Assembly: GCF_012927485.1 (NCBI RefSeq)
Contig: NZ_JABBPC010000024.1
Coordinates: forward strand, 1 to 64,000
Origin: Polaromonas sp.
Lineage (GTDB): Bacteria; Pseudomonadota; Gammaproteobacteria; Burkholderiales; Burkholderiaceae_C
Direction: 5' to 3'
Length of the DNA stretch: 64,000 bases
Shown: positions 19,476 to 28,688 of the stretch, in pieces
Layout: the number at the start of each line of letters is the position of its first letter
Numbering within the stretch: the first letter of the stretch is position 1
Notes under the pieces: generated by a model
Seen by the model: only the letters and a program-made list of their open reading frames with translations
The model's database searches: none
What the model was told of the DNA's origin: nothing
Translations under genes and position numbers: made by a program

Positions 19476-20141
19476 TTATTTGGCTTTGCCGCGCGATTGA
19501 CCGATCAGGTAATCGGCCACCTGCAACGCACGCTCCATGCTTTGCGCCAGCGAACCGGAAGTGAAGTAGCGCCCGCCAACGCCGAGCGCAGGGACGCCAT
19601 CCACCTTGTACGCATCCTGCAGCTGAGTGGCTTTGCGAACCTTGGTGCTGACTGAAAACGAGTTGTACATCTCGATGAATTTGGCTTTGTTAATGCCCTG
19701 CTTTTCAGCCCAGGCCGCGACTTCCTCGGCCGTGTTGAGCGCCTGCTTTTCGACATGAATGGCGTAAAACGCCTTTTTGTGGAGCTCGTTGACCTTGTTC
19801 AAGCCTTCCAACACATAGTAAAGACGCTGCTGCGGTTCGAAATCAGGTCGAAAAGCAACTGGAACGCGCCTGACACTGACATCTTTAGGCACTTTTTTTG
19901 CCCACGCATCAAATTGGGGTTCAAAGCTGTTGCAATGCGGGCAGCTGTACCAGAAGAACTCCACCACCTCAACCTGCCCGGCGGGCGCCTCGGTCAGTGC
20001 CGGCTTCTCGAGCGTCAAATAGTCGGTACCGTCCTTGAAGGCTCTGGCCTGGGCTTGCGCCGCAGCGGGCAGCAGGGCTGAACCCAAGGTGGCAACCGCT
20101 GCCACGGAAGCGGCTGAAAGCGAAAACGCACGTCGTTGCAT
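19476..20141 (-). CDS. dsbA: Thiol:disulfide interchange protein DsbA
   Basis: DsbA oxidises Cys pairs of exported proteins in the periplasm. From ATG 20141 it has 221 residues: signal peptide MQRRAFSLSAASVAAVATLG with an arginine pair and cleavage near AQAQA, the active-site CPHC in FFWYSCPHCNSFEPQF, and the cis-Pro loop VDGVPALGVGGRYFTSG. ATG 20141 has a good AGGAG site and was preferred to the TTG one codon earlier. It follows the SPOR-domain gene on the same strand after about 130 bp. Confidence 0.95.
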   Translation of the reverse strand: MQRRAFSLSAASVAAVATLGSALLPAAAQAQARAFKDGTDYLTLEKPALTEAPAGQVEVVEFFWYSCPHCNSFEPQFDAWAKKVPKDVSVRRVPVAFRPDFEPQQRLYYVLEGLNKVNELHKKAFYAIHVEKQALNTAEEVAAWAEKQGINKAKFIEMYNSFSVSTKVRKATQLQDAYKVDGVPALGVGGRYFTSGSLAQSMERALQVADYLIGQSRGKAK

Positions 20142-20274
20142 CAATTTTTCTCCTGGATTAAAGGGGGGACAGCTGGAATAGAAGAGCGATTAGGGTACGA
20201 CCGCTTCGGTGGCGGCTTACCGGTAACAAGGTCTGGCAAGTTGGTGCCGTCCAACACATAAAAGTTCAGTAGGC

Positions 20275-20940
20275 TTATCGCTGTACCCGCACTAGCGCGG
20301 TCTCGATCGAATTGTTGTCGAGCCGCTCTTTCATCTTGTCGGCCTCGTCCTTTTTGTCATAGGGTCCGAGGCGTACCCGATAGACCGTTCTGCCGGCCTG
20401 GTCTCGCTCAGTCACCTTGGCCTGCATACCCAACAGCGATAACTTGGCCCGCTGCTGTTCCGCGTCTTCCGGGGTACGGAACGCGCCCGCCTGGATGAAA
20501 TAATTGAAAGGATCAACGCTGGAACTGAATGACGGCGCCGCCGTCTTGGTTCTGGCCTTGGCCAGATCACCCAGGGGATCGTCCGAAGCGGCTGGTTTGG
20601 CCGTTTTTGCGGGGGCTGGGGCCAGCACGGACGGCGCGGCAGCGGGTCCCGCCGCTTTTGGGGCCGCCAGCACGGAGGGGTCGGATGGCGTCACATCAGT
20701 CACATCCCCGGAGGCCTGAGGCGGTTTGATGGGATTTTTCCCGGCTAGCGGCGCATTCGGGTTCCAGTCTTTGTTCTTTTTGGCTTCTGTGGCATCACTG
20801 TCGGCACTGCGCGCCTGCCCTTTGTTCATGAACGGCACCGGCACCTTGGTGATATACACCGCCACGGCCAGCGCGGCGCCGAGTCCGATCAGTGCGCCAA
20901 TAATCAAACCCAGCAGGGTTCCACCTCGTTGTTTATTCAT
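20275..20940 (-). CDS. SPOR-domain inner-membrane protein (FtsN-like)
   Basis: The 221-residue protein has a short cytoplasmic tail, one membrane segment (GTLLGLIIGALIGLGAALAV, about 7-29), a Pro/Ala-rich periplasmic linker (about 60-140), and a C-terminal SPOR domain (about 146-220: NYFIQAGAFRTPEDAEQQRA, TVYRVRLGPYDKKDEADKM). SPOR domains bind denuded septal peptidoglycan; FtsN-type proteins act in cell division. It directly follows argS (53-bp gap), a frequent betaproteobacterial order. Whether it is true FtsN cannot be decided here. Confidence 0.88.
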   Translation of the reverse strand: MNKQRGGTLLGLIIGALIGLGAALAVAVYITKVPVPFMNKGQARSADSDATEAKKNKDWNPNAPLAGKNPIKPPQASGDVTDVTPSDPSVLAAPKAAGPAAAPSVLAPAPAKTAKPAASDDPLGDLAKARTKTAAPSFSSSVDPFNYFIQAGAFRTPEDAEQQRAKLSLLGMQAKVTERDQAGRTVYRVRLGPYDKKDEADKMKERLDNNSIETALVRVQR

Positions 20941-20993
20941 ACCTTGCCCAATTTCCTTGGATGACTTTGAGTGATTGAGCGTTTTACGTCTCT

Positions 20994-22679
20994 TTACATT
21001 TTGCGGGGCGCACTGACGCCCAGCACCGCGAGGCCATTGTGCAACACCTGGGCGGTGGCGGCGACCAGCGCCAGCCGCGCCAGTTTGACATTTTCTTCAT
21101 CGACCAAAATCCGTTCCGCATCGTAATAGCTGTGGTAGCAGGCCGCAAGTTCGCGCAGATAAAAAGCCACGTCGTGCGGCGCGAAACCCGTGGCTGCATG
21201 ACTCAGCATATCGGGATATTTGGCCAGAAGCAGCATCAGCGCCTGCGCCTGCGGGCTGGTCAGCGCGGACAGGTCCACGTCTTTTAAGCGGCGCTCATCG
21301 CCTCCTTGGGCGGCCCATGTGGTGAGGATGGAGCAGATACGAGCGTGCGCATACTGAACGTAGTACACCGGATTTTCATTGTTTTTTGCCAATGCCAAAT
21401 CAATGTCGAAGATGTACTCGGTGTCGGGTTTGCGGCTGAGCAAAAAGAAACGCACGGCATCCGCACTGGTCCATTCAATCAGGTCGCGCAGCGTGACGTA
21501 GCTGCCGGCACGCTTGGAGATTTTGACTTCCTCGCCGTGGCGCACCACGCGCACCATGGTGTGCAGCACGTAGTCGGGGTAGCCCTGCGGAATTCCGGCG
21601 TTGGCCGCCTGCAGTCCGGCGCGGACCCGGGCGATGGTGCCGTGGTGGTCCATGCCCTGGATGTTGATGGCCCAGCTGTAACCGCGCTCCCATTTGGCCA
21701 AGTGGTAGGCCACGTCGGGCACGAAGTAGGTATACGTGCCATCGCTCTTTTTCATCACACGGTCTTTGTCATCGCCGTACTCGGTCGACTTGAGCCAGAG
21801 TGCGCCATCCTGCTCGTAGGTTTTACCGGCGGCTTTGAGCCGTTCCACCGTGGCCTCGACCCGGCCCGAGCGGTACAGGCTCGATTCGAGATAGTAGTTG
21901 TCAAATCGGACCGAAAAAGCCTGCAAATCCAGATCCTGCTCGCGGCGCAGGTAGGCCACGGCAAATTGGCGAATCGATTCGATATCGTCGACGTCGCCTG
22001 AGGCGGTAAATTCCCGGTCATCGGACTTGACGGTCTTGCCAGCCAGGAAATCAGCCGCGATATCGGCGATGTAGTCGCCGTTGTAGGCAGGCTCTGGCCA
22101 GCCGACGTCGCCGGGCTTAAGGCCTCTGGCGCGCGCTTGCGTGCTGGTCGCCAGGGTGTGAATCTGCACCCCGGCATCGTTGTAGTAAAACTCGCGCCAT
22201 ACCTGCGCGCCCTGAGTGACAAACAAGTTGCAGAGGGCATCGCCCAGCGCCGCCTGCCGGCCATGACCCACATGCAGCGGCCCGGTCGGGTTGGCCGACA
22301 CGAACTCGACAATCATTCGCTGCGCGCTGTCGACCGGCTGGGAGCCGTACCCCGCCCCGGCCCGCAGTACCTCACGCACGATTTCCTGCTTGGCGGCGGG
22401 CTTGAGCCGGATGTTGATAAATCCCGGGCCGGCAATCTCAATCGCCTCCACCCAGCGCTCAAAGGCAGGGGACTGCAGCAAAATGCCACGGAGGGTCTCG
22501 GCCGTCTGACGAGGGTTCTGTTTCAGTGTTTTGGCCAATTGCATGGCTGCCGTACAGGCGAAATCACCATGCGCCGCCACCTTGGGCGATTCAAAAGCAG
22601 CTTTGTCAGCCGCACCGGGGAGAAGTTGTTCCAGCCCTGCAGCCAAGGCTGCGAGCAGATCTTTTTTAATCGAGAGCAT
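20994..22679 (-). CDS. argS: Arginyl-tRNA synthetase
   Basis: This class I synthetase charges tRNA-Arg. The 561 residues include the N-terminal Add1-like domain, the HIGH-type motif in [17 protein letters not shown], a KMSKS-like loop ([15 protein letters not shown]) and the C-terminal anticodon-binding DALR domain (ARICSIL through LPRKM-type ending). ATG 22679 is the natural start. It probably shares transcription with the SPOR and dsbA genes downstream. Confidence 0.97.
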   Translation of the reverse strand: MLSIKKDLLAALAAGLEQLLPGAADKAAFESPKVAAHGDFACTAAMQLAKTLKQNPRQTAETLRGILLQSPAFERWVEAIEIAGPGFINIRLKPAAKQEIVREVLRAGAGYGSQPVDSAQRMIVEFVSANPTGPLHVGHGRQAALGDALCNLFVTQGAQVWREFYYNDAGVQIHTLATSTQARARGLKPGDVGWPEPAYNGDYIADIAADFLAGKTVKSDDREFTASGDVDDIESIRQFAVAYLRREQDLDLQAFSVRFDNYYLESSLYRSGRVEATVERLKAAGKTYEQDGALWLKSTEYGDDKDRVMKKSDGTYTYFVPDVAYHLAKWERGYSWAINIQGMDHHGTIARVRAGLQAANAGIPQGYPDYVLHTMVRVVRHGEEVKISKRAGSYVTLRDLIEWTSADAVRFFLLSRKPDTEYIFDIDLALAKNNENPVYYVQYAHARICSILTTWAAQGGDERRLKDVDLSALTSPQAQALMLLLAKYPDMLSHAATGFAPHDVAFYLRELAACYHSYYDAERILVDEENVKLARLALVAATAQVLHNGLAVLGVSAPRKM

Positions 22680-22775
22680 TGGCTGATTTTACGGTTAACG
22701 CAGTCATCGAACCCGCTCGCCATGGCGCTGCGTGATCGAATCTCGAACGGAACTCCCGCTTGATTCCTGCAACTT

Positions 22776-22978
22776 ATGGGTGCCTCCCTGAAAAAGCGGT
22801 TGTCCCTGATCGCGGTCGCTTTTGTTTTCTTGATCAGCCTGACTCCGATGGCCCACGCTGCTGACAGCGTTGCAACAACCGCCTGGCAAAGCAAGATGAC
22901 CGCTTGCAGCGCGGACGCCACAGGCAAAAAAGGTGTGATGGGCGCAAGGCCTCTATGAAAGCACGCCTGGGCAAATAA
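22776..22978 (+). pseudogene. psiF: PsiF-family secreted protein, frameshifted remnant
   Basis: ATG 22776 opens a signal peptide (KKRLSLIAVAFVFLISLTPM, cleavage after AHA) followed by WQSKMTACSADATGKKG, which matches the first half of a PsiF repeat. The frame then goes off (VMGARPL, stop at 22958), but the -1 frame continues the repeat as DGRKASMKARLGK with a stop at 22976-22978. The shift lies just after a run of six A. Even in the corrected frame the second Cys of the repeat (usual RKAFMKxCL) reads Arg, so the gene looks decayed. PsiF proteins are small phosphate-starvation-associated proteins of unknown role. Confidence 0.65.
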
Positions 22979-23012
22979 AGCACCCGGCCAACAGCCGACA
23001 CGGTTTATTCGA

Positions 23013-23924
23013 TCACCGCGAAGACCGCCAAAAATCGGGCTGACTGTAATGGTGCTTTAAAAAATCGATCCACAGACGCACCCGCAGCGGCAAATGCTTG
23101 CGCTGCGGAAACACGGCATAGATCCCATTGGGGGGCGCGGCAAAGTCTTCCAGCACCGCCACCAGCCGCCCGGCTGCGATTTCCGACTCGACCTCCCAGG
23201 TGCTGCGCCAGGCAATGCCGTAGTCAGCCAGGCACCAGTCGTGCAGCACCTGCCCATCCGAGCAATCCAACGGCCCGCCCGGCTTCAGGTGTATCAGTTC
23301 ACCGTCCACGTTAAAGGCCCAGCCGCGCGTTTGCGCGGCATCGCTGGACAGCGTGAGGCAGTCGAATTTTGCCAGCTCGCCGGGTTGCTTCGGCGTGCCA
23401 TGGATTTTTAGGTAGCGCGGCGTGGCCACGCAGAGGCGCCGATTGTCGGCCATGCGCACACTCACCAGCGAGGAGTCCGGCATGTCGCCGACCCGGACCG
23501 CACAGTCGAAGCCCTCGCCCGTTAAATCCACCACGCGGTCGCTCAGGTTGAGCGATATCGTCACGTCCGCATGCTGCTCGCGGAATTTAGTGACCAACGG
23601 CGCGACGTGGCGCCGGCCAAAGCCGGCCGGCGCGGTGATGCGCAAGTGGCCGCTCGCCTTCACCCCGCCTGCGGAGACACTCGCCTCTGCATTGGCCAGA
23701 TCGGACAGCAAACGCTGACAGTCCTCCAAAAAAGCACTGCCTTCATGCGTGAGCGCGATGCGCCGCGTGGTGCGCACGAGCAGCTTCACGCCCAGTCGCG
23801 CTTCCAGGGCATCCAGCCGCCGACCCATGATGGCGGGCGCCACGCCCTCTGCCTTGGCCGCCGCCGTCAAACTGCCGCGTGCGACCACCGACACAAAAGA
23901 TTCCAGCTGTTTGAGTTTGTCCAT
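23013..23924 (-). CDS. LysR family transcriptional regulator
   Basis: From ATG 23924 it has 303 residues. The N-terminal winged helix reads LKQLESFVSVVARGSLTAAA and RRLDALEARLGVKLLVRTTRR. The effector-binding domain (from about 90) includes GHLRITAPAGFGRRHVAPLV and VDLTGEGFDCAVRVGDMPDS, typical of the subgroup next to aromatic or quinone oxidoreductase genes. Here its divergent neighbour is the GT2 gene, 76 bp away. Its effector and targets are unknown; regulation of the divergent glycosyltransferase is only a positional guess. The TTG three codons earlier was not preferred. Confidence 0.92.
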   Translation of the reverse strand: MDKLKQLESFVSVVARGSLTAAAKAEGVAPAIMGRRLDALEARLGVKLLVRTTRRIALTHEGSAFLEDCQRLLSDLANAEASVSAGGVKASGHLRITAPAGFGRRHVAPLVTKFREQHADVTISLNLSDRVVDLTGEGFDCAVRVGDMPDSSLVSVRMADNRRLCVATPRYLKIHGTPKQPGELAKFDCLTLSSDAAQTRGWAFNVDGELIHLKPGGPLDCSDGQVLHDWCLADYGIAWRSTWEVESEIAAGRLVAVLEDFAAPPNGIYAVFPQRKHLPLRVRLWIDFLKHHYSQPDFWRSSR

Positions 23925-24000
23925 GCGCTGCAATTATGGACATTCACAGGATCTGGCGGGTCTTCTTTTTTGCGTCCCTTTTTTTTGGCATGATGCAGGC

Positions 24001-24960
24001 ATGACGTCCCGCACCTCCACGACTCCCTCCATCTCCTGCGTTATGCCGGCTTTTAACGAAGCGCGAAACCTGAGCATCGGGGTCCCGCAGACCCTGACCG
24101 CGCTGCAACAGTTATCGCCCCAGGCCGAACTGATTGTGGTGGACGATGGCAGCAGGGACGACACCGCCGAGGTGATGCAGGGCTTGTGCGCTGACCATAC
24201 GCAGGTGGTGTACGTCAAGCTGTCGCGCAACTTTGGCAAGGAGTCCGCCCTGACGGCGGGACTCGCGATAGCGCGCGGTGAAACGGTTGTTCTGATGGAT
24301 GCGGACGGTCAGCACCCCACATCTTTATTGCCTGAAATGCTATTGAAATGGAAGCAAGGTGCCGACGTGGTGTATGCCGTGCGCAAAAGTCGCGCCGACC
24401 ATTCGGCCTTGCAAGCGGGCTTGGTGGGACTGTTTTACAAACTCATCAACTGGGGCAGCCACATTGAGATTCCGGCCAATGCGGGGGATTTCAGACTGAT
24501 GGACCGCCAGGTGGTGAATGCGCTCAACGCCCTGCCTGAGCGCAACCGATTCATGAAGGGGTTGTATGCGTGGGTAGGGTTTAACAGCACGGCGATTGAC
24601 TATGAGCCTTTGCCGCGCGCCGATGGACTCAGCAATTTTGGTTTGGGCGGATCGTTCGCGCTGGCGCTCACAGGCATGGTGGCGTTTTCAACCGCACCGC
24701 TTCGATTATTGACCTGGCTGGGACTGCTGCTGGCGACCGCCGCGCTGGGCTACGGCAGCTGGGTGGTACTGGACCATTTCATCTGGGGGATCTCGGTGCC
24801 GGGTTACGCCACGCTGGTGGTGGGCATGATGTTTTTGAGCGGCATTCAACTGCTGAGCATAGGCATCCTGGCAGAGTATGTGGGGCGGATTTACGACGAA
24901 GTGAAGCAGCGGCCCAGCTATATCGTGGCGCAGCGCAGCGGCCAGGGCCTCGGCGACTAA
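24001..24960 (+). CDS. Polyprenyl-phosphate glycosyltransferase, GT2 (DPM1/ArnC/GtrB-like)
   Basis: The 319-residue enzyme should move a sugar from a nucleotide sugar onto undecaprenyl phosphate on the inner face of the membrane. It has the GT2 nucleotide-binding core (SCVMPAFNEARNL, ELIVVDDGSRDDT), the DXD-like DADGQHPT, the GDFRLMDRQVV motif and the NRFMKGLYAWVGF acceptor motif, then two C-terminal membrane segments (about 228-250 and 262-287). ATG 24001 fits the family start; the long upstream extension of the frame runs into the LysR gene and was dropped. It overlaps gtrA by one base (TAATG). With GtrA, an ArnT-like transferase and a YdjC deacetylase beside it, it fits a lipid A amino-sugar pathway. 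Confidence 0.92.
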   Translation: MTSRTSTTPSISCVMPAFNEARNLSIGVPQTLTALQQLSPQAELIVVDDGSRDDTAEVMQGLCADHTQVVYVKLSRNFGKESALTAGLAIARGETVVLMDADGQHPTSLLPEMLLKWKQGADVVYAVRKSRADHSALQAGLVGLFYKLINWGSHIEIPANAGDFRLMDRQVVNALNALPERNRFMKGLYAWVGFNSTAIDYEPLPRADGLSNFGLGGSFALALTGMVAFSTAPLRLLTWLGLLLATAALGYGSWVVLDHFIWGISVPGYATLVVGMMFLSGIQLLSIGILAEYVGRIYDEVKQRPSYIVAQRSGQGLGD

Positions 24961-25361
24961 TGCCATTCACGCCCGTGCAGCCCATGGCGAACCCGGTCAG
25001 AAGCGGCTTCTGGTTTCTGGTTGTTGGTGCCGCCGCGGCAGTCACCCACCTGGCGGTATTCGCGTTGACGCAGCACCGCATCTGGCCCGAACTGGCAAAT
25101 GCCACAGGGTTTTTGGTGGCATTTTTTGTCAGCTTTGGAGGCCACCGCCTGTTGAGTTTCCGCGACGCTGGCACCACGATGAACCAAAGCTTTCAGCGCT
25201 TTGCGGTAACCGCGCTGGCGGGCTTTGGCACCAATGAGCTGATGTTTGTGCTGCTGCTGCGCGTGGCCGGCTGGCCGTCGCTTCTAGCCTTGTTGGTAGC
25301 GTTGGTCGTTGCCGCAGGGCAGACTTTTCTACTCAGCCGGTTTTGGGCTTTCAGGCGTTAA
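24960..25361 (+). CDS. GtrA-like small membrane protein (putative lipid-linked sugar flippase)
   Basis: The 133-residue protein has four membrane segments (about 16-38, 43-60, 78-100, 104-128), as in the GtrA/DPMS_2 family: VRSGFWFLVVGAAAAVTHLA, NATGFLVAFFVSFGGHRLLSF and a final FLLSRFWAFRR. GtrA proteins are thought to flip undecaprenyl-phosphate sugars. Its start overlaps the GT2 stop (TAATG). Its last 33 bp overlap the convergent ArnT-like gene. Confidence 0.88.
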   Translation: MPFTPVQPMANPVRSGFWFLVVGAAAAVTHLAVFALTQHRIWPELANATGFLVAFFVSFGGHRLLSFRDAGTTMNQSFQRFAVTALAGFGTNELMFVLLLRVAGWPSLLALLVALVVAAGQTFLLSRFWAFRR

Positions 25362-26873
25362 CGACGGACCGGGTTCCCCCTGAGGTCGGTACAGCGACCA
25401 ATCGTTGCCTTTAAATACCAAGGCAAAGCCATCCAACGAATTCTCATGGCGCGAAACCACCCACACCCCGCTTTGCGTCCGTGCCTCTTCCAAAACCTCT
25501 GCTGTCTGCAGAACGTCCGCCGCTTGCGGATCAAAATCGGCCCCTTCGAGCAACTCGTGCTGCCAGTCGTCGCCCGGCAATTTGCGCAGTTCAGGCCAGT
25601 CCTGAATAACGATCATGGGGGTGCTCGCCTGGCGATAAAACGGCAAATCGTAGGCATAGTCGCCCAGCAAGTACACCGTGTCGGAAGGTTTGGCACCGGC
25701 CGCCTCCAGTGCCTGAGCGATATCCAGCGCGCTGTATTTTTTTGAGTAAGCCGCCGCCGCCATGTTGGCAGCCACTGCGAGGCCAAGGCTTGCCACGCAC
25801 AGTCCTGCAAACAACTTGTTTTGCGTGGCCGGAGTGAGTTTGCTTTTGGTCCTGGCCTGGTCCCAACCCAGCGCCGCCAGCAGCGCCAGCGGCGGCATGA
25901 CGGGCAACGCGTAACCGATGAGCTTGGAACTCGGAATGGAAAAGAAACCAATGATCGCCAGAACCCATATCCAACACAAGGCGGTCCAGGCGCTGGCTAT
26001 TGAATTTGCAGCTGCCTGGGGCCGTCTTATTTGGGCTACTGCCTGGTTGATCACAAAAAATATCCACGGAAACAGCAATACGACCAAACACAGCCAGTAA
26101 AACCACCAGGGCTGCGCGTTGTTAAAAGTTGTGGCGATAAAGCGGTTCACCTGATGCTTGCCAAACATGTAGGCGAGCATGCCCGGAAACTGCTGCTCGG
26201 TAATCCAAAACCACGGCGCAGTAATGACAAGAAACAACGCCAGACCCGACAACCAGGGCAGATACCGAATTTTCTTGAGCTGCCCGGTCCAGACCAACCA
26301 GATCAGCACGACCAACCCCGGAAGCGCCACCCCAATCAGCCCTTTGGAAAGCATGCCCAACGCGCAAGCCACGAAACCCCATCGGGCCAGATTCGCATTC
26401 GGCTTGTCGCCCGCCATAAAGGCCAGCGCAAAGCACCAGATCGCCACACTGATCCACGCGGCAACCAGCATGTCGTGATTCACATACTGTCCGCCAATCA
26501 TGAACGATAGGCTGGTACCGAGCATCCACACGGTCCTGCGCGCTATTATTTCAGTAGCAAACTGACGCACACTCAAGTACATGACCAGCAGCATCAGCCC
26601 CGCGTGCAGCGCGGGCACCAGGCGCACTGCCCAGACATGCACCCCGAAAGTGGCCATTGAAGCCGCCTCGAGCCAATACAAATAAGGCGGTTTGTGAAAA
26701 AAGGGAATCCCGTTCAAGCGCGGGATCAGCCAGTTGCCGCTGTGCAGCATCCAGCGGGCAATTTCGCCGTATCGACCTTCGTCAGGCACGGCCAGCGGCC
26801 GCAGAGCCGCAAGTACCAACAGAAATAAAAAAAGGGCAGCTAGCGTCAGCCAGGATTTTCGTTGTTCAGTCAC
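25329..26873 (-). CDS. ArnT-like GT39/GT83 lipid A glycosyltransferase
   Basis: The 514-residue inner-membrane enzyme would transfer an amino sugar from undecaprenyl phosphate to lipid A or another glycan on the periplasmic face. The N-terminal loop has the family residues PDEGRYGEIARWML (Asp/Glu pair for metal and substrate), FHKPPYLYWLEAAS follows, and about eleven or twelve hydrophobic segments run to residue 375, then a soluble C-terminal domain (VYLLGDYAYDLPFYRQ). The start is GTG 26873, overlapping the deacetylase stop as GTGA. Known ArnT proteins confer polymyxin resistance by capping lipid A phosphates; which sugar is used here is not determined. Confidence 0.88.
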   Translation of the reverse strand: MTEQRKSWLTLAALFLFLLVLAALRPLAVPDEGRYGEIARWMLHSGNWLIPRLNGIPFFHKPPYLYWLEAASMATFGVHVWAVRLVPALHAGLMLLVMYLSVRQFATEIIARRTVWMLGTSLSFMIGGQYVNHDMLVAAWISVAIWCFALAFMAGDKPNANLARWGFVACALGMLSKGLIGVALPGLVVLIWLVWTGQLKKIRYLPWLSGLALFLVITAPWFWITEQQFPGMLAYMFGKHQVNRFIATTFNNAQPWWFYWLCLVVLLFPWIFFVINQAVAQIRRPQAAANSIASAWTALCWIWVLAIIGFFSIPSSKLIGYALPVMPPLALLAALGWDQARTKSKLTPATQNKLFAGLCVASLGLAVAANMAAAAYSKKYSALDIAQALEAAGAKPSDTVYLLGDYAYDLPFYRQASTPMIVIQDWPELRKLPGDDWQHELLEGADFDPQAADVLQTAEVLEEARTQSGVWVVSRHENSLDGFALVFKGNDWSLYRPQGEPGPSLTPESPKPAE

Positions 26874-27739
26874 GCCTCAAAGTGTAACTGCGCACCACAC
26901 GAGAGCACCACGCCGGCACGCCTGAGCGCTTGCGGAAAAGCATCGCTTGCCAGATAGGCATGCTCCCACGCACGTGCCGCACCAATCTTGTCACCCGCCA
27001 TGGCCCGCGCGGCGGGGTGGCACATGATGACTCCGCCTTCGGGCGAGTCCTGCAACCAGTGCTCCATTAACTGCGCGTAGTGCTTGGCTCCGCCGCTAAA
27101 GTCATAGATACCCGCCAGCGCCGGTGCGCAGGCGATGCCGACCGTGTTCGCAAGCCCCGCTAATGCGGGCGCACCCATGCTTGCAATAATTTTTGTCTTA
27201 AACGTTTTATCCGCTGCTGCGCCGGTAGAAAGACGAAAGTACGCTCTGTTTTTTATAGCATAACGCTGTTCCACGACAGCGACCAGGGCGTCTCGAATGC
27301 CTGCAAACTGCTGCACATGCTGGTGCCCGTCAATATGGTCGGGCGGGCACTGCCAGACTTCTTCGAAGGCATCTAGCTGACGCTCAATCACCGCGCGCGC
27401 TGCGGCCTGGTTAAAACCTCCCAGCACGGCTTTCAGCATGGCGCCAGCCAAGGACATCCCGTGCCCGGCAGCGTGTGCAAACGAACTGGTCCAATCCAGA
27501 TGCAGCCCCACATCGATGTGCCCGCGCACCTTTTGCAATAGCGCGGCATCCCGCGCCCAGCGCGGCGACAACACCATCGCACTGGTAGCGCTGATACGTC
27601 CCGCACGTGCCAGCGCAGCAATTCCTCGCGATACGGACTCATTCACCGCGAAGTCGTCGGCACACAAAATCAAGTGCTTCACGACACCGCGGCGGGCGAC
27701 CCCGGACCCCAAGGCTTTGAGCTGCTGGTGTTTGTTCAT
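26870..27739 (-). CDS. YdjC/ChbG/HpnK-family carbohydrate deacetylase (NaxD-like context)
   Basis: This is a 289-residue metal-dependent deacetylase. The metal-site residues are in LILCADDFAVNE (D28-D29) and PPDHIDGHQHVQQF; further family motifs are DVGLHLDWT and a late MCHPAAR. The family removes acetyl groups from N-acetyl sugars. In Francisella the member NaxD deacetylates undecaprenyl-phosphate-GalNAc before an ArnT homologue uses it. Translational coupling to the ArnT-like gene (GTGA) supports the same pathway here. ATG 27739 is used; a shorter start near VVKHLILC is possible. Confidence 0.86.
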   Translation of the reverse strand: MNKHQQLKALGSGVARRGVVKHLILCADDFAVNESVSRGIAALARAGRISATSAMVLSPRWARDAALLQKVRGHIDVGLHLDWTSSFAHAAGHGMSLAGAMLKAVLGGFNQAAARAVIERQLDAFEEVWQCPPDHIDGHQHVQQFAGIRDALVAVVEQRYAIKNRAYFRLSTGAAADKTFKTKIIASMGAPALAGLANTVGIACAPALAGIYDFSGGAKHYAQLMEHWLQDSPEGGVIMCHPAARAMAGDKIGAARAWEHAYLASDAFPQALRRAGVVLSCGAQLHFEA

Positions 27740-27955
27740 GCGCCGAGATTATGCGCATGAAAATCGACAAACGCCCCAAATCAGTTTCCCAGGCGGTTGT
27801 ACCCGCCCGCCATGCGGATCAACTTTGCCGCTTTTTTGGGAGGGCTCAAGTAACTTCGATCCGGAAAATTAATCCCGACTACACCCAAAAAAGTCACAAA
27901 TAAAACCATCTGGCGTTAATTAATCCGCTCCCTTGTATCAAATACAGTAGAGCTT

Positions 27956-28675
27956 ATGGAAAAACCTCGTTCTGTGGTGCCTGCCCCAATCCGGGCTGTG
28001 TTGTTTGATGCTTATGGCACGCTGTTTGATGTCTACAGCGTGGGCCTGCTGGCGGAGCAGCTGTTTCCGGGACGCGGACCGGCTTTAAGCGTGTTGTGGC
28101 GCGACAAGCAAATTGAATACACCCACCTAGTGACCACCAGCAACGGCGGCGCGCACTACCAGCCATTTTGGGATCTGACGCGTGCCGCGCTTCGCTATGC
28201 CTGCAAACGCCTTGCACTGGATCTCAGCGTGGAGAGCGAGCAACAGTTGATGAACCAATACCGGCATCTGTCGGCATTTCCCGAAAACAAGGAAGTGCTG
28301 CAAAGCCTCAAAGCGCGCGGCATTGTCACCGGCATCTTGTCTAACGGCGACCCGGCCATGCTGACAGTGGCCATCAAGTCTGCTGGTCTGGACGGCCTGC
28401 TCGATCATGTGATCAGCGTGGACGCGCTGCACAAATACAAGACGCATCCCGATGCCTACGCCCTGGGCTTGCAGGCCACCGGCTTTGAAGCGCGTCAGAT
28501 TGCCTTTGTAAGCTGCAACAGCTGGGACGCGCTGGCGGCCACGTGGTTCGGCTACCAAACGCTTTGGGTCAACCGCTACCAGCTGCCGTTCGAAGAGCTC
28601 GGCACGTCCCCCGTCTTTACCGGCAGCAACCTCCGCGATGTCCTCTCGCTGCCCGGCCTGGGGCTGTTGCCGTGA
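27956..28675 (+). CDS. L-2-haloacid dehalogenase, type II (HAD superfamily)
   Basis: This 239-residue HAD enzyme should hydrolyse L-2-haloacids such as L-2-chloropropionate to D-hydroxyacids. The full catalytic set of the L-DEX group is visible: nucleophile D18 and T22 in FDAYGTLFD, R49 in LWRDKQIEYT, S129 in ILSNGDP, K162 and Y168 in HKYKTHPDAY, and S186, N188 and D191 in FVSCNSWDA. ATG 27956 lies close after AGAG. Its own promoter is likely in the AT-rich 27840-27950 stretch. The next gene begins only 13 bp after its stop. Confidence 0.92.
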   Translation: MEKPRSVVPAPIRAVLFDAYGTLFDVYSVGLLAEQLFPGRGPALSVLWRDKQIEYTHLVTTSNGGAHYQPFWDLTRAALRYACKRLALDLSVESEQQLMNQYRHLSAFPENKEVLQSLKARGIVTGILSNGDPAMLTVAIKSAGLDGLLDHVISVDALHKYKTHPDAYALGLQATGFEARQIAFVSCNSWDALAATWFGYQTLWVNRYQLPFEELGTSPVFTGSNLRDVLSLPGLGLLP

Positions 28676-28688
28676 AACGCCTGTCGGC

